Of a stretch of 49,227 nt of DNA, positions 1-8,031 are shown piece after piece. The notes below the pieces were generated by a model, which made no database searches, had not been told where the DNA came from, and saw nothing but the letters and a program-made list of their open reading frames with translations. Made by a program: the position numbers and the translations under genes. How positions within the stretch are numbered: the stretch's first letter is position 1; each line of letters begins with the position of its first letter. Origin of the DNA: Chloroflexota bacterium (GTDB taxonomy: Bacteria; Chloroflexota; UBA6077; FW602-bin22; JAMCYS01); the NCBI GenBank assembly GCA_023473795.1, contig JAMCYS010000130.1:1-49227 (forward strand), in the 5' to 3' direction.

Positions 1-20
1 AGCTGTTGCCGCACACCGGG

Positions 21-121
21 TGGGTGAATTACTTGGCCGTCACCCTGGGTGAATAACTTGGCCGTGGGGTGGGTGAATTACTTGGCCGCGGAAGCCCTCA
101 AGTGGGTGAATTCCCTGGCCG
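21..121. mobile_element. Four direct repeats, probable end of an IS21-like element
   Basis: Four copies of an about 19-bp motif (core GGGTGAATTACTTGGCCG) lie at 21-39, 46-64, 70-88 and 103-121, spaced 25, 24 and 33 bp. The copies at 21 and 70 are identical, the one at 46 has one change and the last is degenerate. Arrays of short transposase-binding repeats at the element tip are a known feature of IS21-family insertion sequences. The element body would lie to the left of the window. The boundary with host DNA is probably near 122-135, where the reading frame of the neighbouring minus-strand gene stops looking like protein. Family assignment is from memory of the family, not a search; no transposase is visible here. 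Confidence 0.5.
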
Positions 122-564
122 CCGACAAGCGGAACGGCTGCTTTCAGCGTCCCGATCAACATGTAGTAGTCCACCGGGCGCAGTACGGCAGGAATCTCCA
201 CATATGACTTGTCCGTCTGTATCAGTGAAGGAACATGCTTGGCTGAACCATGAAAGAACATGTCATGCTTGTTCAGTTCATCGAGCACAGACATATGCAA
301 TCCGCCGACCGTGTATCGTCGAGCAGCCCGGCTCTCCTCCGACGTTGCTCGTTTCAAGTCCCCCTCAACGCCAACCACACCAAGAAGACTCTGGAGAAAG
401 GGTAGCCCCAGCTTGACTGAGCCGCCGCCACTCGTGTCGGACTTCTTGGTTACCTCCGACTCTAGGGCTACGCCTCCAAAGAGGTAGGCTGCACAGTTCA
501 GCATCATCTTCTCGTTCAGGTAGACCGGCTCAAGAAACCGCTTGATATCCTGACTTCTTGCCAT
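40..564 (-). pseudogene. Hypothetical protein truncated by the insertion-sequence end
   Basis: A convincing ribosome site (AGGAGG, 7 bases before ATG at 564) starts a protein beginning MARSQDIKRFLEPVYLNEK. It continues with features of a soluble protein: a YLNE motif, a Gly/Ser/Lys stretch and an ARRYTVGGLHMSVLDEL segment. After about residue 142 the translation only reads through the IS repeats (GQVIHP repeated), so the natural C-terminus is missing. The overall look recalls the DUF6414 family, but I am not sure of that. The gene is therefore a 3'-truncated remnant that may still be translated. No partner genes are visible because the window starts here. Confidence 0.55.
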
Positions 565-923
565 TCGGTGCCTCCTAGAACCCCCAATTACTCACTCGCT
601 GCCCCCAGCAAAGCCTGTCATCCATGCGTCTTCAAGGGGGTATAGAAAGGAATGGACCGATCTGCGGTCAAGCGGAACCATGGTACTATCGAGCGGAGCC
701 GCCGTCAACTCAACGGGCTACCGGTGGGCTAGCCACGTGGGCCCGTACCTCCGCAGGGAGAGCGTCGAGCAAAGTGCCCATGACCTCTCACATCAAGTGT
801 GCACCGCTGACGCTGTAAGTTCTGTCTGCCTGCTGATAGCGCCTCGTAGTTCCTCATCCGCCCATTCGGAGAACGCAGCCTCGTGCAGTCTTGTCGGGGC
901 CTATACCCTATCCCGGATTCTGT
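565..923. other. Intergenic stretch without a supported gene
   Basis: This stretch separates the truncated minus-strand gene from the promoter of the DUF1858-ftsY unit. Short open frames exist on both strands, but none has a ribosome site with good spacing and none reads like a protein family. No repeat or structured RNA was recognised. Confidence 0.4.
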
Positions 924-952
924 TTGACTCCCCATTCGCGCGCCGCTATACT
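924..952 (+). promoter_or_regulatory. Sigma-70-type promoter for the DUF1858-ftsY unit
   Basis: TTGACT at 924-929 and TATACT at 947-952 with a 17-bp spacer, about 40 bp before the GTG start at 1000. Confidence 0.7.
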
Positions 953-999
953 TTGCTTGTCTAATTGCCGCCTCTAGTCGGGCGGGGGAGGAATATAGA

Positions 1000-1236
1000 G
1001 TGTCAGTCGCCGCTGTATCCAAGGAAATGACCATCTCCGAGGTCGTGCAGAAATTCCCTTACTCCGTGCCCGTTTTCTTGAAGCACGGCCTCTTCTGTTT
1101 CGGCTGCGCCGTGGCCCGCTTCGAGAATATCGAGCAGGGCGCCGCCGCACACGGCATCGACCCCGAATTGCTCATCGCCGACCTCAACCAGGCGGTGGCG
1201 GAGAACTCCGCGCGGGCGCCGGCAACCGCCGAATAA
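1000..1236 (+). CDS. DUF1858 domain protein
   Basis: A 78-residue protein made of a single DUF1858 domain, a small helical domain also found N-terminal in ScdA/hybrid-cluster-associated proteins. The diagnostic core is visible: TISEVVQKFPYSVPVFLKHGLFCFGCAVA, followed by a helix ending in a GIDPELLIADLNQAV motif. The CxxC pair (CFGC) fits the proposed redox or metal role of the family, but the true function is unknown. GTG start at 1000 is supported by GGGGGAGGAA 8-9 bases upstream. It lies 6 bp before ftsY and shares its promoter; no functional link between the two is established. Confidence 0.85.
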   Translation: MSVAAVSKEMTISEVVQKFPYSVPVFLKHGLFCFGCAVARFENIEQGAAAHGIDPELLIADLNQAVAENSARAPATAE

Positions 1237-1242
1237 GCCTGC

Positions 1243-2720
1243 ATGCTGGACCGCTTTCGCAAACTCGATAAGAGCATCCGGCGCTCGCAGGATGCCTTCT
1301 TCAACCGCGTCGCCGGCCTCTTCGAGGGGCGCGCCATCGACGATTCTCTCTGGGAGGATCTCGAGGAGCTCCTCGTCCAGGCCGACGTCGGCATTAACGT
1401 CACCATCGAGCTGGTCGGGCGCGTGCGCGAGCGCGTGGACGTCGAGCACGTGCGTGACGCCGAGCGCGCCCGCCGCATCCTCAAAGAGGAGATGGTCAAG
1501 GTCCTCAGCCCCCCCGGTCAGGACCGCGGACTGAACGTCCAACACGGGCGCCTCAACGTCGTCCTCGTGGTCGGCGTCAACGGTACCGGCAAGACGACCA
1601 GCATCGCCAAGCTGGCCGAGTACCTCAAGGACCGGCGCTGGCGGGTGTTGCTGGCCGCGGGCGACACCTTCCGCGCCGCCGCCATCGACCAGCTGCGCAT
1701 CTGGGGCGAGCGCGCGGGCGTGCCGGTCATCGCCCACCAACCGGGCGCCGACCCGGGCGCCGTCGTCTTCGACGCCATACAAACCGCTCCCTCGCGCAAC
1801 GTCGACGTGGTGGTGGTCGATACGGCCGGGCGCATCCACACCAAGTTCAACCTGATGGAAGAACTGAAGAAGATCAGGCGGGTGATCGCCAAGCAGGACG
1901 AGTCGGCGCCGCAGGAGGTGCTGCTCGTGCTCGACGCCACCACCGGCCAGAACGCCCTCAGCCAGGCTCGGCACTTTACCCAGGCGGTCAACGTCACCGG
2001 CCTGGTCATTGCCAAGCTGGACGGCACCGCCAAGGGGGGCATCGTCTTCGCCATCTCCCAGGAGTTGGGCCCGGTCAGGACCGCGGACTGAACGTCCAAC
2101 ACGGGCGCCTCAACGTCGTCCTCGTGGTCGGCGTCAACGGTACCGGCAAGACGACCAGCATCGCCAAGCTGGCCGAGTACCTCAAGGACCGGCGCTGGCG
2201 GGTGTTGCTGGCCGCGGGCGACACCTTCCGCGCCGCCGCCATCGACCAGCTGCGCATCTGGGGCGAGCGCGCGGGCGTGCCGGTCATCGCCCACCAACCG
2301 GGCGCCGACCCGGGCGCCGTCGTCTTCGACGCCATACAAACCGCTCCCTCGCGCAACGTCGACGTGGTGGTGGTCGATACGGCCGGGCGCATCCACACCA
2401 AGTTCAACCTGATGGAAGAACTGAAGAAGATCAGGCGGGTGATCGCCAAGCAGGACGAGTCGGCGCCGCAGGAGGTGCTGCTCGTGCTCGACGCCACCAC
2501 CGGCCAGAACGCCCTCAGCCAGGCTCGGCACTTTACCCAGGCGGTCAACGTCACCGGCCTGGTCATTGCCAAGCTGGACGGCACCGCCAAGGGGGGCATC
2601 GTCTTCGCCATCTCCCAGGAGTTGGGCATCCCCATCAAGTTCGTCGGCACCGGCGAGCACCTGGACGACCTGGCCGAGTTCGACCCCGAGGAGTTCGTCA
2701 GCGCCCTGTTGCGGGTGTAG
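1243..2720 (+). pseudogene. ftsY: FtsY signal recognition particle receptor, disrupted by an internal tandem duplication
   Basis: FtsY is the SRP receptor GTPase that docks ribosome-SRP complexes at the membrane. Seen here: the helical N domain (residues 1-90), P loop [25 protein letters not shown] and KLDGTAKGG motifs. A 557-bp block (about 1514-2070) is repeated immediately at 2071-2627. Since 557 is not a multiple of three, the first frame ends 6 residues after the junction (stop ending at 2091; 282 residues). The true C-terminus ([22 protein letters not shown]) follows only the second copy, in another frame. Removing one copy restores a normal 306-residue FtsY. FtsY is generally essential, so the broken form is either an assembly artefact or a very recent event. 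The ATG at 1243 has no clear Shine-Dalgarno site. Confidence 0.9.
1514..2627. repeat. 557-bp perfect tandem direct repeat inside ftsY
   Basis: Copy 1 covers about 1514-2070 and copy 2 about 2071-2627, offset exactly 557 bp. Every stretch compared by eye is identical, and the encoded 185 residues are the same. The junction (TTGGGC joined to CCGGTC) shows at most a base or so of microhomology. Confidence 0.93.
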
Positions 2721-2828
2721 GGTTGCCCCAGAGTCGGCCGACCGGCGATGATGAGGGCGGGCGCCGGCGGCCCGCCCTTTTCTACTCCGGTTCAGCGCAA
2801 TCTCTCCAGGAGGCCCAGGTTGGCGAAG

Positions 2829-3107
2829 ATGAGAGTAAAGCTGTTTGCCTCCATGCGGGAGGCGGCGGGCGACAAGGAAACCCTCGTCGAGGTCGCCCCC
2901 GGCACGCCGGTGCGCGAGGTCGTCGTCCGGCTGGTAGAGCGCTACCCTGGTCTCGCCGGGAGAGTGATGGACGAGCGCGGCAACCTGAAGGATGCGGTGA
3001 GCATCTTTGCCAACGGCCGCAACGTCCGGCTTTTCGACGGCCTCGACACGCGCCTGCAGGGCGACGAGGAATTGGCCGTCTTCCCCCCGGTCGGGGGTGG
3101 CCGCTAG
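2829..3107 (+). CDS. MoaD/ThiS-family ubiquitin-like sulfur carrier
   Basis: A 92-residue beta-grasp protein. It begins [17 protein letters not shown] and ends with [14 protein letters not shown], the typical MoaD tail in which the Gly-Gly terminus is thiocarboxylated to supply sulfur to molybdopterin. Two residues (Gly-Arg) follow the usual GG position, so trimming might be needed before activation. The ATG at 2829 is chosen because upstream codons do not resemble the family; the nearest AGGAGG (2808-2813) is rather far, 15 bases. It converges on an aldehyde:ferredoxin oxidoreductase gene. MoaD-like proteins often accompany tungsten-pterin enzymes, so a role in that cofactor is a reasonable inference. 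Confidence 0.8.
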   Translation: MRVKLFASMREAAGDKETLVEVAPGTPVREVVVRLVERYPGLAGRVMDERGNLKDAVSIFANGRNVRLFDGLDTRLQGDEELAVFPPVGGGR

Positions 3108-3217
3108 CCGTAAGCAAGGGGCCGGCCCTGCGGCCCGCCCCTGTGCCCGTTCGATCGCGCTTGCCCTATCTAGTGCCTGGACCAGTGAGTGCGGCCCAGA
3201 CGACCGGGCGTGCCATT

Positions 3218-3238
3218 CCCTCTCCCAAAGGGAGAGGG
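3218..3238. terminator. Hairpin between convergent genes
   Basis: A perfect 9-bp stem, CCCTCTCCC (3218-3226) with GGGAGAGGG (3230-3238) and an AAA loop, sits between the convergent MoaD-like and AOR genes. No long T tract follows on either strand, so it may be a bidirectional terminator or a copy of a common dispersed hairpin. Confidence 0.45.
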
Positions 3239-3278
3239 GGTAGGTTCGTCGCCTGAGCCGAACTTCGCCGTTGCGGCA

Positions 3279-5096
3279 CTAGGCTATTATCCCCAGTTCC
3301 TTCAGCTTGCCGTCCGGCGCCACGCCATCCTGCCAGCCGCGGATCTGGTAGTACTCCGCCAGCATTTGATCCAGCTCGCAAACGCTCTGCGCCGCCGGGC
3401 CGCTGCCCGGTTCCTCCAGGAAGCGCTTTGGCAGAGTGTCGGAGCCCGGGCCGATGCCGTGCAGGTTGTTGAAGTAGCGCTCCAGGTTGTAGACCCGCTC
3501 GCCAATCCGCAGCAGCCCGCCGGCATCCAGCGGCACGCCGATGTAGGCCGCGTACTGGGCGGCAAAGACGTCCAATGGCTCGGCGAAGGTGGAGAACTTG
3601 CAGATGTCGGCGCTGTCGGTGAAGCCGTAGACGTTCTGGAAGGTGGCGACCAGCCCCGCCTTGCCCTGCCAGGCCAGCGGGTCGGTCTTGCCCTGCTGGC
3701 CCAGCACCCAGCCGACTACCTCGGCCGCCGGCGTGTAGCCGCGCAGGTGGCAGGCGCCGCGGTTGCTGGTGGCGTAGCCGATGCCCATGCCCTTGATGCC
3801 GCGCGGATCGTAGGCCGGGATCGACTGACCCTTCACGGACATCGACAGCTCGGGCACTCCCCACTTCTTGGACGCCTGCGCCGGGCCCTCGGCCAGGTCC
3901 ACTCCCAGCCCCTTGCGGGCGGCGATCATCGGCACCAGCTCGGCCATGCCGTCGGTGTCGCCCCAGGCAATGCCTTTGACCGCGCCCTTCTCGGTCGCCT
4001 CCATCGTCATCGACAGCGCGTTGCCCATCTCGATGGTGTCTAGGCCGAAGTCGTTACACCTGTCGATGATGTGAGCTATTGCGGCGACGTCGGCATTGCC
4101 GCAGTTGCCGCCCAGGGCCCAGGCCGACTCGTACTCCACGCTCTCCATCACGAGCCCGGCGTACTTGCCTTCCTTGATCCGCACCTTCTTCTTGCAGCCA
4201 ATGGGGCAATTCCAGCAGGTCGGGTTGTCGATCAGGATCGTGTTGGTCACGGTCTCGCCGCCAACCGCGTCTGCCTGCTCGAACACCGTACGCTGCGCGT
4301 TGCGGGTCGGCAGACCGCCGATCTCGTTGTCCATGTTCATCAACACGTTGGTGCCGAACTTGTGCAGGTCGCCGGTCTTCGGCATGGTTGTGACGGCGGT
4401 GTTGATCCACTTCAGCGCCGCCTTGTCGGCTTCCTTGAAGGCGACAGGGTCCGCAGGCTCGGGGACATTCCTCTTGTTCACCTTGACGACGATCGCCTTC
4501 AGATTCTTGCTGCCGGCCACGGCGCCGGTGCCGCCTCGGCCCGCGGCTCGGTCGTCGTCGTTCATGAAATTGGCGAAGTGCACCTGGTTCTCGCCGCCCG
4601 GGCCGATGGCCATCACACCGACGTCGCCGTGCTTGGCCTTCGCCCACTTGATGGCCTCGTGCGTGCCTTTGCCCCAGATCTCGCTCGCGTCGTGCAGCGT
4701 GACCTGGCCATCGGCCACATAGGCGTAGACGGGCTTGGCGCCCTTGCCCTTGAAGATCACCCCGTCGAGGCCGGCCCACTTCAGCTGGGCGCCGGTCCAG
4801 CCACCCATGTGCGAGTCGACGCAGGTGCCGGTCAGGGGCGAGCGGGCGACGACGCAAAGCCTGCCGCTCATGCGGACCTTCGTGCCCGTGAGAGGACCAG
4901 TCATCACGGCGAGCAGGCTCTCGGGCGCCAGGGGCGCGATGCCGATGCCGTTGTCTAGAAGGTACTTGACCCCCAGGCCGCGGGCACCGACATACTGCTT
5001 GGCCAGATTCTCGTCGATGCCCTCGTAGTGAATCTGGCCGCTCGTCAAGTCGACGCGGGCCACCCTATCTCTGTAACCACCGAGATTCAAGCTCAT
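3279..5096 (-). CDS. aor: Aldehyde:ferredoxin oxidoreductase (tungsten-pterin family)
   Basis: A 605-residue cytoplasmic oxidoreductase, of typical family length. AORs oxidise aldehydes to acids (or the reverse) with ferredoxin, using a tungsten bis-pterin and one [4Fe-4S] cluster. Visible motifs: N-terminal GARGLGVKYLLD, central MTGPLTGTKVRMSGR, the cofactor-binding DDDRAAGRGGTGAVAGSKNLKAI, the cluster ligands CWNCPIGC near residue 290 and the distal Cys in DICKFSTFAEP near residue 505. The start is supported by AAGGAGG six bases before ATG. It stands alone on this strand, converging on a MoaD-like gene. The subfamily substrate cannot be told from sequence alone. Confidence 0.95.
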   Translation of the reverse strand: MSLNLGGYRDRVARVDLTSGQIHYEGIDENLAKQYVGARGLGVKYLLDNGIGIAPLAPESLLAVMTGPLTGTKVRMSGRLCVVARSPLTGTCVDSHMGGWTGAQLKWAGLDGVIFKGKGAKPVYAYVADGQVTLHDASEIWGKGTHEAIKWAKAKHGDVGVMAIGPGGENQVHFANFMNDDDRAAGRGGTGAVAGSKNLKAIVVKVNKRNVPEPADPVAFKEADKAALKWINTAVTTMPKTGDLHKFGTNVLMNMDNEIGGLPTRNAQRTVFEQADAVGGETVTNTILIDNPTCWNCPIGCKKKVRIKEGKYAGLVMESVEYESAWALGGNCGNADVAAIAHIIDRCNDFGLDTIEMGNALSMTMEATEKGAVKGIAWGDTDGMAELVPMIAARKGLGVDLAEGPAQASKKWGVPELSMSVKGQSIPAYDPRGIKGMGIGYATSNRGACHLRGYTPAAEVVGWVLGQQGKTDPLAWQGKAGLVATFQNVYGFTDSADICKFSTFAEPLDVFAAQYAAYIGVPLDAGGLLRIGERVYNLERYFNNLHGIGPGSDTLPKRFLEEPGSGPAAQSVCELDQMLAEYYQIRGWQDGVAPDGKLKELGIIA

Positions 5097-5430
5097 CGCC
5101 TCCTTGCGTTTCTATGCGCGCTGTCAGACAAGTAGGGAAGAAGTGGTAGCAAAGTCTGAAGCCGGATGACCACCCTCTTTCTCGTCCGAGCCCTTGCCGC
5201 CGGCCGGATGGCTCCGGCCAACGATGGGGTCAAGCGAGTCGCCAATTCGGCAAGTCCAGGGTCGCCAGGAACGCCAGCGGAGCCCGCGTACGGGCAAGGA
5301 AGACACACGGTGCAATTCCGGAAAGCAGGCGCCAACCCCGTGTGCGATTCTAGTATAGCACGCCAGTCAAAGCGTGGGCTCGGCTCGGCTTGCGAGATTA
5401 GGTGCTGGTCGGGGGAGATCAGGCGTTGGT
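5097..5430. other. Intergenic region upstream of aor
   Basis: This holds the 5' region of aor on the minus strand. A TATACT hexamer on that strand (rc at 5351-5356) could be a -10 box, but I see no well-spaced -35. No moco/tungsten-cofactor riboswitch could be recognised, and no convincing gene is present on either strand. Confidence 0.35.
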
Positions 5431-6030
5431 CTATGCTGGGGGTTTGCCGGGGCCCAAATTGGCGGTGGGGATCCGGCGCGGGTGCAGCAACATCGCCTGG
5501 ATCACGAGCCACATGGCCCCGAGGCCGATGGCGATGTCGCCGACGCTGAAGACGGTGGCCAGCAGCGTGCCTCCGGGAAACGGCATTACGTCGCACAGCG
5601 GCACCAGTTGCGTTTGCGGCCCTAACAGGACCGAGTTGCCGTAGTGCCCCCGCCACGAGATGACATCCAACTCGTACAGCATCCCGGCTGTCCGCAGAGC
5701 TTCGGCGGAGGCGGGCATGTAGCCACCGTTAGCGACGATCGCGGTGACGTTGGCGGCAGTGCCCGCGAGCGCCAGCCAGAGAGGTCGCAGTGATAGATTG
5801 GCAAGCAGACACAGCAGAATGGGATAGTAGGAGAAAACGTAAAGGTCTCTCGCCAGCAGGGCGCCTTGGGGCAATATGGCAAACAGGCCGCTGAAGGCGA
5901 CGACTTGTAGTAGGGGTCCCACAAGGATAAGCCAGGAGTGGCGAATCGGTATGACGGCCAGTCCGCGCAAAGAGCCGCCGCGCAGGTAACCGTATGCCAG
6001 ACCAACCAGGAGGAAGGAGAGCAGGAACAT
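5431..6030 (-). CDS. DUF5317 membrane protein
   Basis: A 199-residue integral membrane protein of the DUF5317 family, common in Chloroflexota and Firmicutes. It starts MFLLSFLLVGLAYGYLRGGS, has about five hydrophobic helices, and carries the family features NGGYMPAS and a LCDVMPFPGGTLLATVFSVGDIAIGLGAM segment. The start is fixed by the overlap TGATG with the stop of the upstream HD-GYP gene (6028-6032), which indicates translational coupling. No biochemical function is known; the coupling suggests it works with the cyclic-di-GMP phosphodiesterase-like protein or shares its membrane location. Confidence 0.85.
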   Translation of the reverse strand: MFLLSFLLVGLAYGYLRGGSLRGLAVIPIRHSWLILVGPLLQVVAFSGLFAILPQGALLARDLYVFSYYPILLCLLANLSLRPLWLALAGTAANVTAIVANGGYMPASAEALRTAGMLYELDVISWRGHYGNSVLLGPQTQLVPLCDVMPFPGGTLLATVFSVGDIAIGLGAMWLVIQAMLLHPRRIPTANLGPGKPPA

Positions 6031-7367
6031 CAGGAGACTGCCCGTCGGTTGGGTACCGCCTCCAGTTTCAACACCGGGCGCTCGGGCTCGTCCTTGAGCG
6101 CGGACTCTTCGGCCTCCGCCAACACCGCTAGAAACGCTTCGACCACCTCGGGGTCGAACTGGGTGCCCCGGCCGCGTCTCAGCTCGGCGATGGCGACTTC
6201 GTGAGGCAAGGCCTTGCGGTAGGGGCGGTCCGAGGTCATTGCCTCGTAGGCGTCGGCCACGGCGATGATCCGGGCGCCCTGCGGCACGTCCTCGCCCTTG
6301 AGCCCCCCTGGATAGCCCTTGCCGTCCCACCGTTCCTGGTGACAGGCCACCATCTCGCGCATGTGCTCGTAGACTGCCAGCTGGCCGACGATGTTGGCCC
6401 CGATGGCGGGGTGCTCCTGCATCCGTTCCCGCTCTCTGGCGTCGAGAGGGCCGGGTTTGAGGAGTATGCTGCTCTCGATCCCCACTTTGCCCAGGTCGTG
6501 CACCAGGGCCGCGCCCTTAATGGACTCGACGTCGGCCATGTCGAGGTTCATACGCAGGGCCATTGTCTCGCTGAACTCGGCTACACGCGCGGAGTGCCGG
6601 TAAGTGTAAGGGTCTCGCTGGTCGACGGCTGCCGCCAACATCTCCATCGTGCGCTGTGACTGTGTCATCAGCCGCCGGTAGGCCTGAAACGAGTACTGTG
6701 CCAGGTAGATGGGCACCACAAGCAGGGGCAGGCCCCACACGGTCTGGTGGTAGACGACCACGACCAACGTGCCGAGAGGGAACAGGGCTACCATCTGGAC
6801 AGACAGACTGCGTGCCATTGTTCGCCAAACCTGCCAGGGTGGAACCCCTTCGGCCAGCGCCACAATCGTGCAAACCACTGCCGTGTTGGTCAGTAGGTAG
6901 GTCAGGGAAGCTGCCAGGAGCGCCAGTCCGTTGGCCAGGGAAGACAACGGGACGCCTGAACCGTCGTTTATCAGGGTGTAGACAACCCAGGTGACGTTGA
7001 TCATCACCACGACGCACGAGGCGTTGAACAGGGTCTTGTACCAGACGCGGCGGGCGAGAATGTCGGTCAGCAGGCTCGAGGCGACGCCCGCCCAAACGGC
7101 GGACACGGGCCCAAAGAGCATGACCAGAGCAAAAGTGGTGAAGGTGGTTATGGTGACGGTTACCTTGTTGTGGTGGAGAAAGCCGGTCTGTAGATTGATG
7201 CCCAGCCTGTCGGCAACCGTACCGATAATCGCCAGACTGAGGAGGGTGAATTGAGCCTGCGTCTCGCTGGGCCAAATGCCTTCAAAACCACGCAGGACGA
7301 GCAGCGCGCCAGCCGTCAGTATCACCAGCCACAAGAACAAGCGAGCGGAGGGGCGGAGATTGCTCAC
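6030..7367 (-). CDS. Membrane HD-GYP domain protein (putative c-di-GMP phosphodiesterase)
   Basis: 445 residues. The N-terminal half has six or more transmembrane helices (about residues 10-230), starting SARLFLWLVILTAGALLVLRG. The C-terminal half is an HD-GYP domain with HDLGKVG, CHQERWDGKGYPGGLKGEDVP and AVADAYEAMTSDRPYRKAL, all motifs needed for a catalytic HD-GYP enzyme. Such proteins hydrolyse cyclic di-GMP, so this is a membrane sensor-effector. GTG start at 7367 has GAGGG nine bases upstream. It is the first gene of a two-gene operon with DUF5317. The input signal is unknown. Confidence 0.92.
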   Translation of the reverse strand: MSNLRPSARLFLWLVILTAGALLVLRGFEGIWPSETQAQFTLLSLAIIGTVADRLGINLQTGFLHHNKVTVTITTFTTFALVMLFGPVSAVWAGVASSLLTDILARRVWYKTLFNASCVVVMINVTWVVYTLINDGSGVPLSSLANGLALLAASLTYLLTNTAVVCTIVALAEGVPPWQVWRTMARSLSVQMVALFPLGTLVVVVYHQTVWGLPLLVVPIYLAQYSFQAYRRLMTQSQRTMEMLAAAVDQRDPYTYRHSARVAEFSETMALRMNLDMADVESIKGAALVHDLGKVGIESSILLKPGPLDARERERMQEHPAIGANIVGQLAVYEHMREMVACHQERWDGKGYPGGLKGEDVPQGARIIAVADAYEAMTSDRPYRKALPHEVAIAELRRGRGTQFDPEVVEAFLAVLAEAEESALKDEPERPVLKLEAVPNRRAVS

Positions 7368-7528
7368 GGGGTTGACCCTCGCCTAGACCTCACAAACGGC
7401 TACTTCGACCACTGATCCCTGGAGGATTTTACCCTTTGGATGACCGCATGCCTAGTCTCTAACTGGCCTGCCACCAAACCTAAACCCAGTCCTTACTAGC
7501 GCTGGCCAGGAATACCCACCAAAAAGGT

Positions 7529-7587
7529 AGGCGGGCCGCCTTCACGCCTTTCCATAGAATACACTCGGCGTGGTGGTTGGCCCGCCT
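7529..7587 (-). terminator. Possible terminator after the 34-residue ORF
   Basis: Inverted repeat AGGCGGGCC (7529-7537) and GGCCCGCCT (7579-7587) with a 41-nt loop. Read on the minus strand the second arm is followed by TACCTTTTTGG, a short U tract. It lies about 50 bp downstream of the small minus-strand ORF. Confidence 0.4.
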
Positions 7588-7633
7588 GCGAGATGGCTAC
7601 TGTCCGCGGTTTCCTACGAGCGCTGCTGGAGGA

Positions 7634-7738
7634 CTAACCCCAGCGCACGTTCTCCCACCGAGCGTTGGCGGCGGCGGCGGCGATGATGCTGGCGATGGAC
7701 AGGAGTGCGTAGGCGATGCGAGTGATGTTCCACTTCAT
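7634..7738 (-). CDS. Small (34-residue) predicted membrane protein
   Basis: A short frame below usual gene-calling limits. ATG at 7738 follows GGGAGGAA with 7-8 base spacing, an excellent ribosome site. The peptide begins MKWNITRIAYALLSIASI, continues with a run of alanines (a single hydrophobic helix about residues 8-24) and ends NARWENVRWG before TAG. The charged/aromatic ends and one central helix are typical of small membrane proteins. A palindrome (7762-7774) lies just upstream and a possible terminator downstream. No family is recognised; function unknown. The Ala stretch comes from a (GCC)n tract, so conservation should decide. Confidence 0.5.
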   Translation of the reverse strand: MKWNITRIAYALLSIASIIAAAAANARWENVRWG

Positions 7739-7761
7739 CTGGACGTTCCTCCCAACCCTTC

Positions 7762-7774
7762 TTCTATGATAGAA
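7762..7774. promoter_or_regulatory. Palindrome upstream of the small membrane ORF
   Basis: Perfect inverted repeat TTCTAT-G-ATAGAA, 23 bp before the ribosome site of the 34-residue ORF. It contains -10-like hexamers on both strands, so it may be an operator over a promoter. Confidence 0.35.
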
Positions 7775-8031
7775 TCGCTTGGTGATGAAATGGTTGCCAA
7801 CCGCCTACTTGTGGACCGCCCTGTCTCGGTGTTTCGCCTCGACTGCTGCTCTACCGGAGTGGCGCTTAGGGGTGGCCCATACGGGGGACAACCTCTTCAC
7901 TGGTTCATAACCTATCATATGCCCGCTAAGTTTGTCAATAGGTCTGCCGGTCGTATGGGGGATTCTGGCCAAATGTTTACATGCGCCGTGGTCGGAGTCG
8001 CCTGCCGGCCGGCTTCTACGGAGGTTACAGC

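Noticed and set aside
624-1034. Short frames on both strands before the DUF1858 gene
   Set aside because: Weak or absent ribosome sites and no recognisable composition. One 23-residue peptide starting MGTLLDALPAEVRAHV on the minus strand looks protein-like but is too short to support.
1003-2660. Two long minus-strand frames opposite ftsY
   Set aside because: They contain the same repeated peptide because of the tandem duplication, and have no start site or family resemblance.
5097-5430. Moco/tuco riboswitch before aor
   Set aside because: No conserved motif of that RNA class could be seen on the minus strand.
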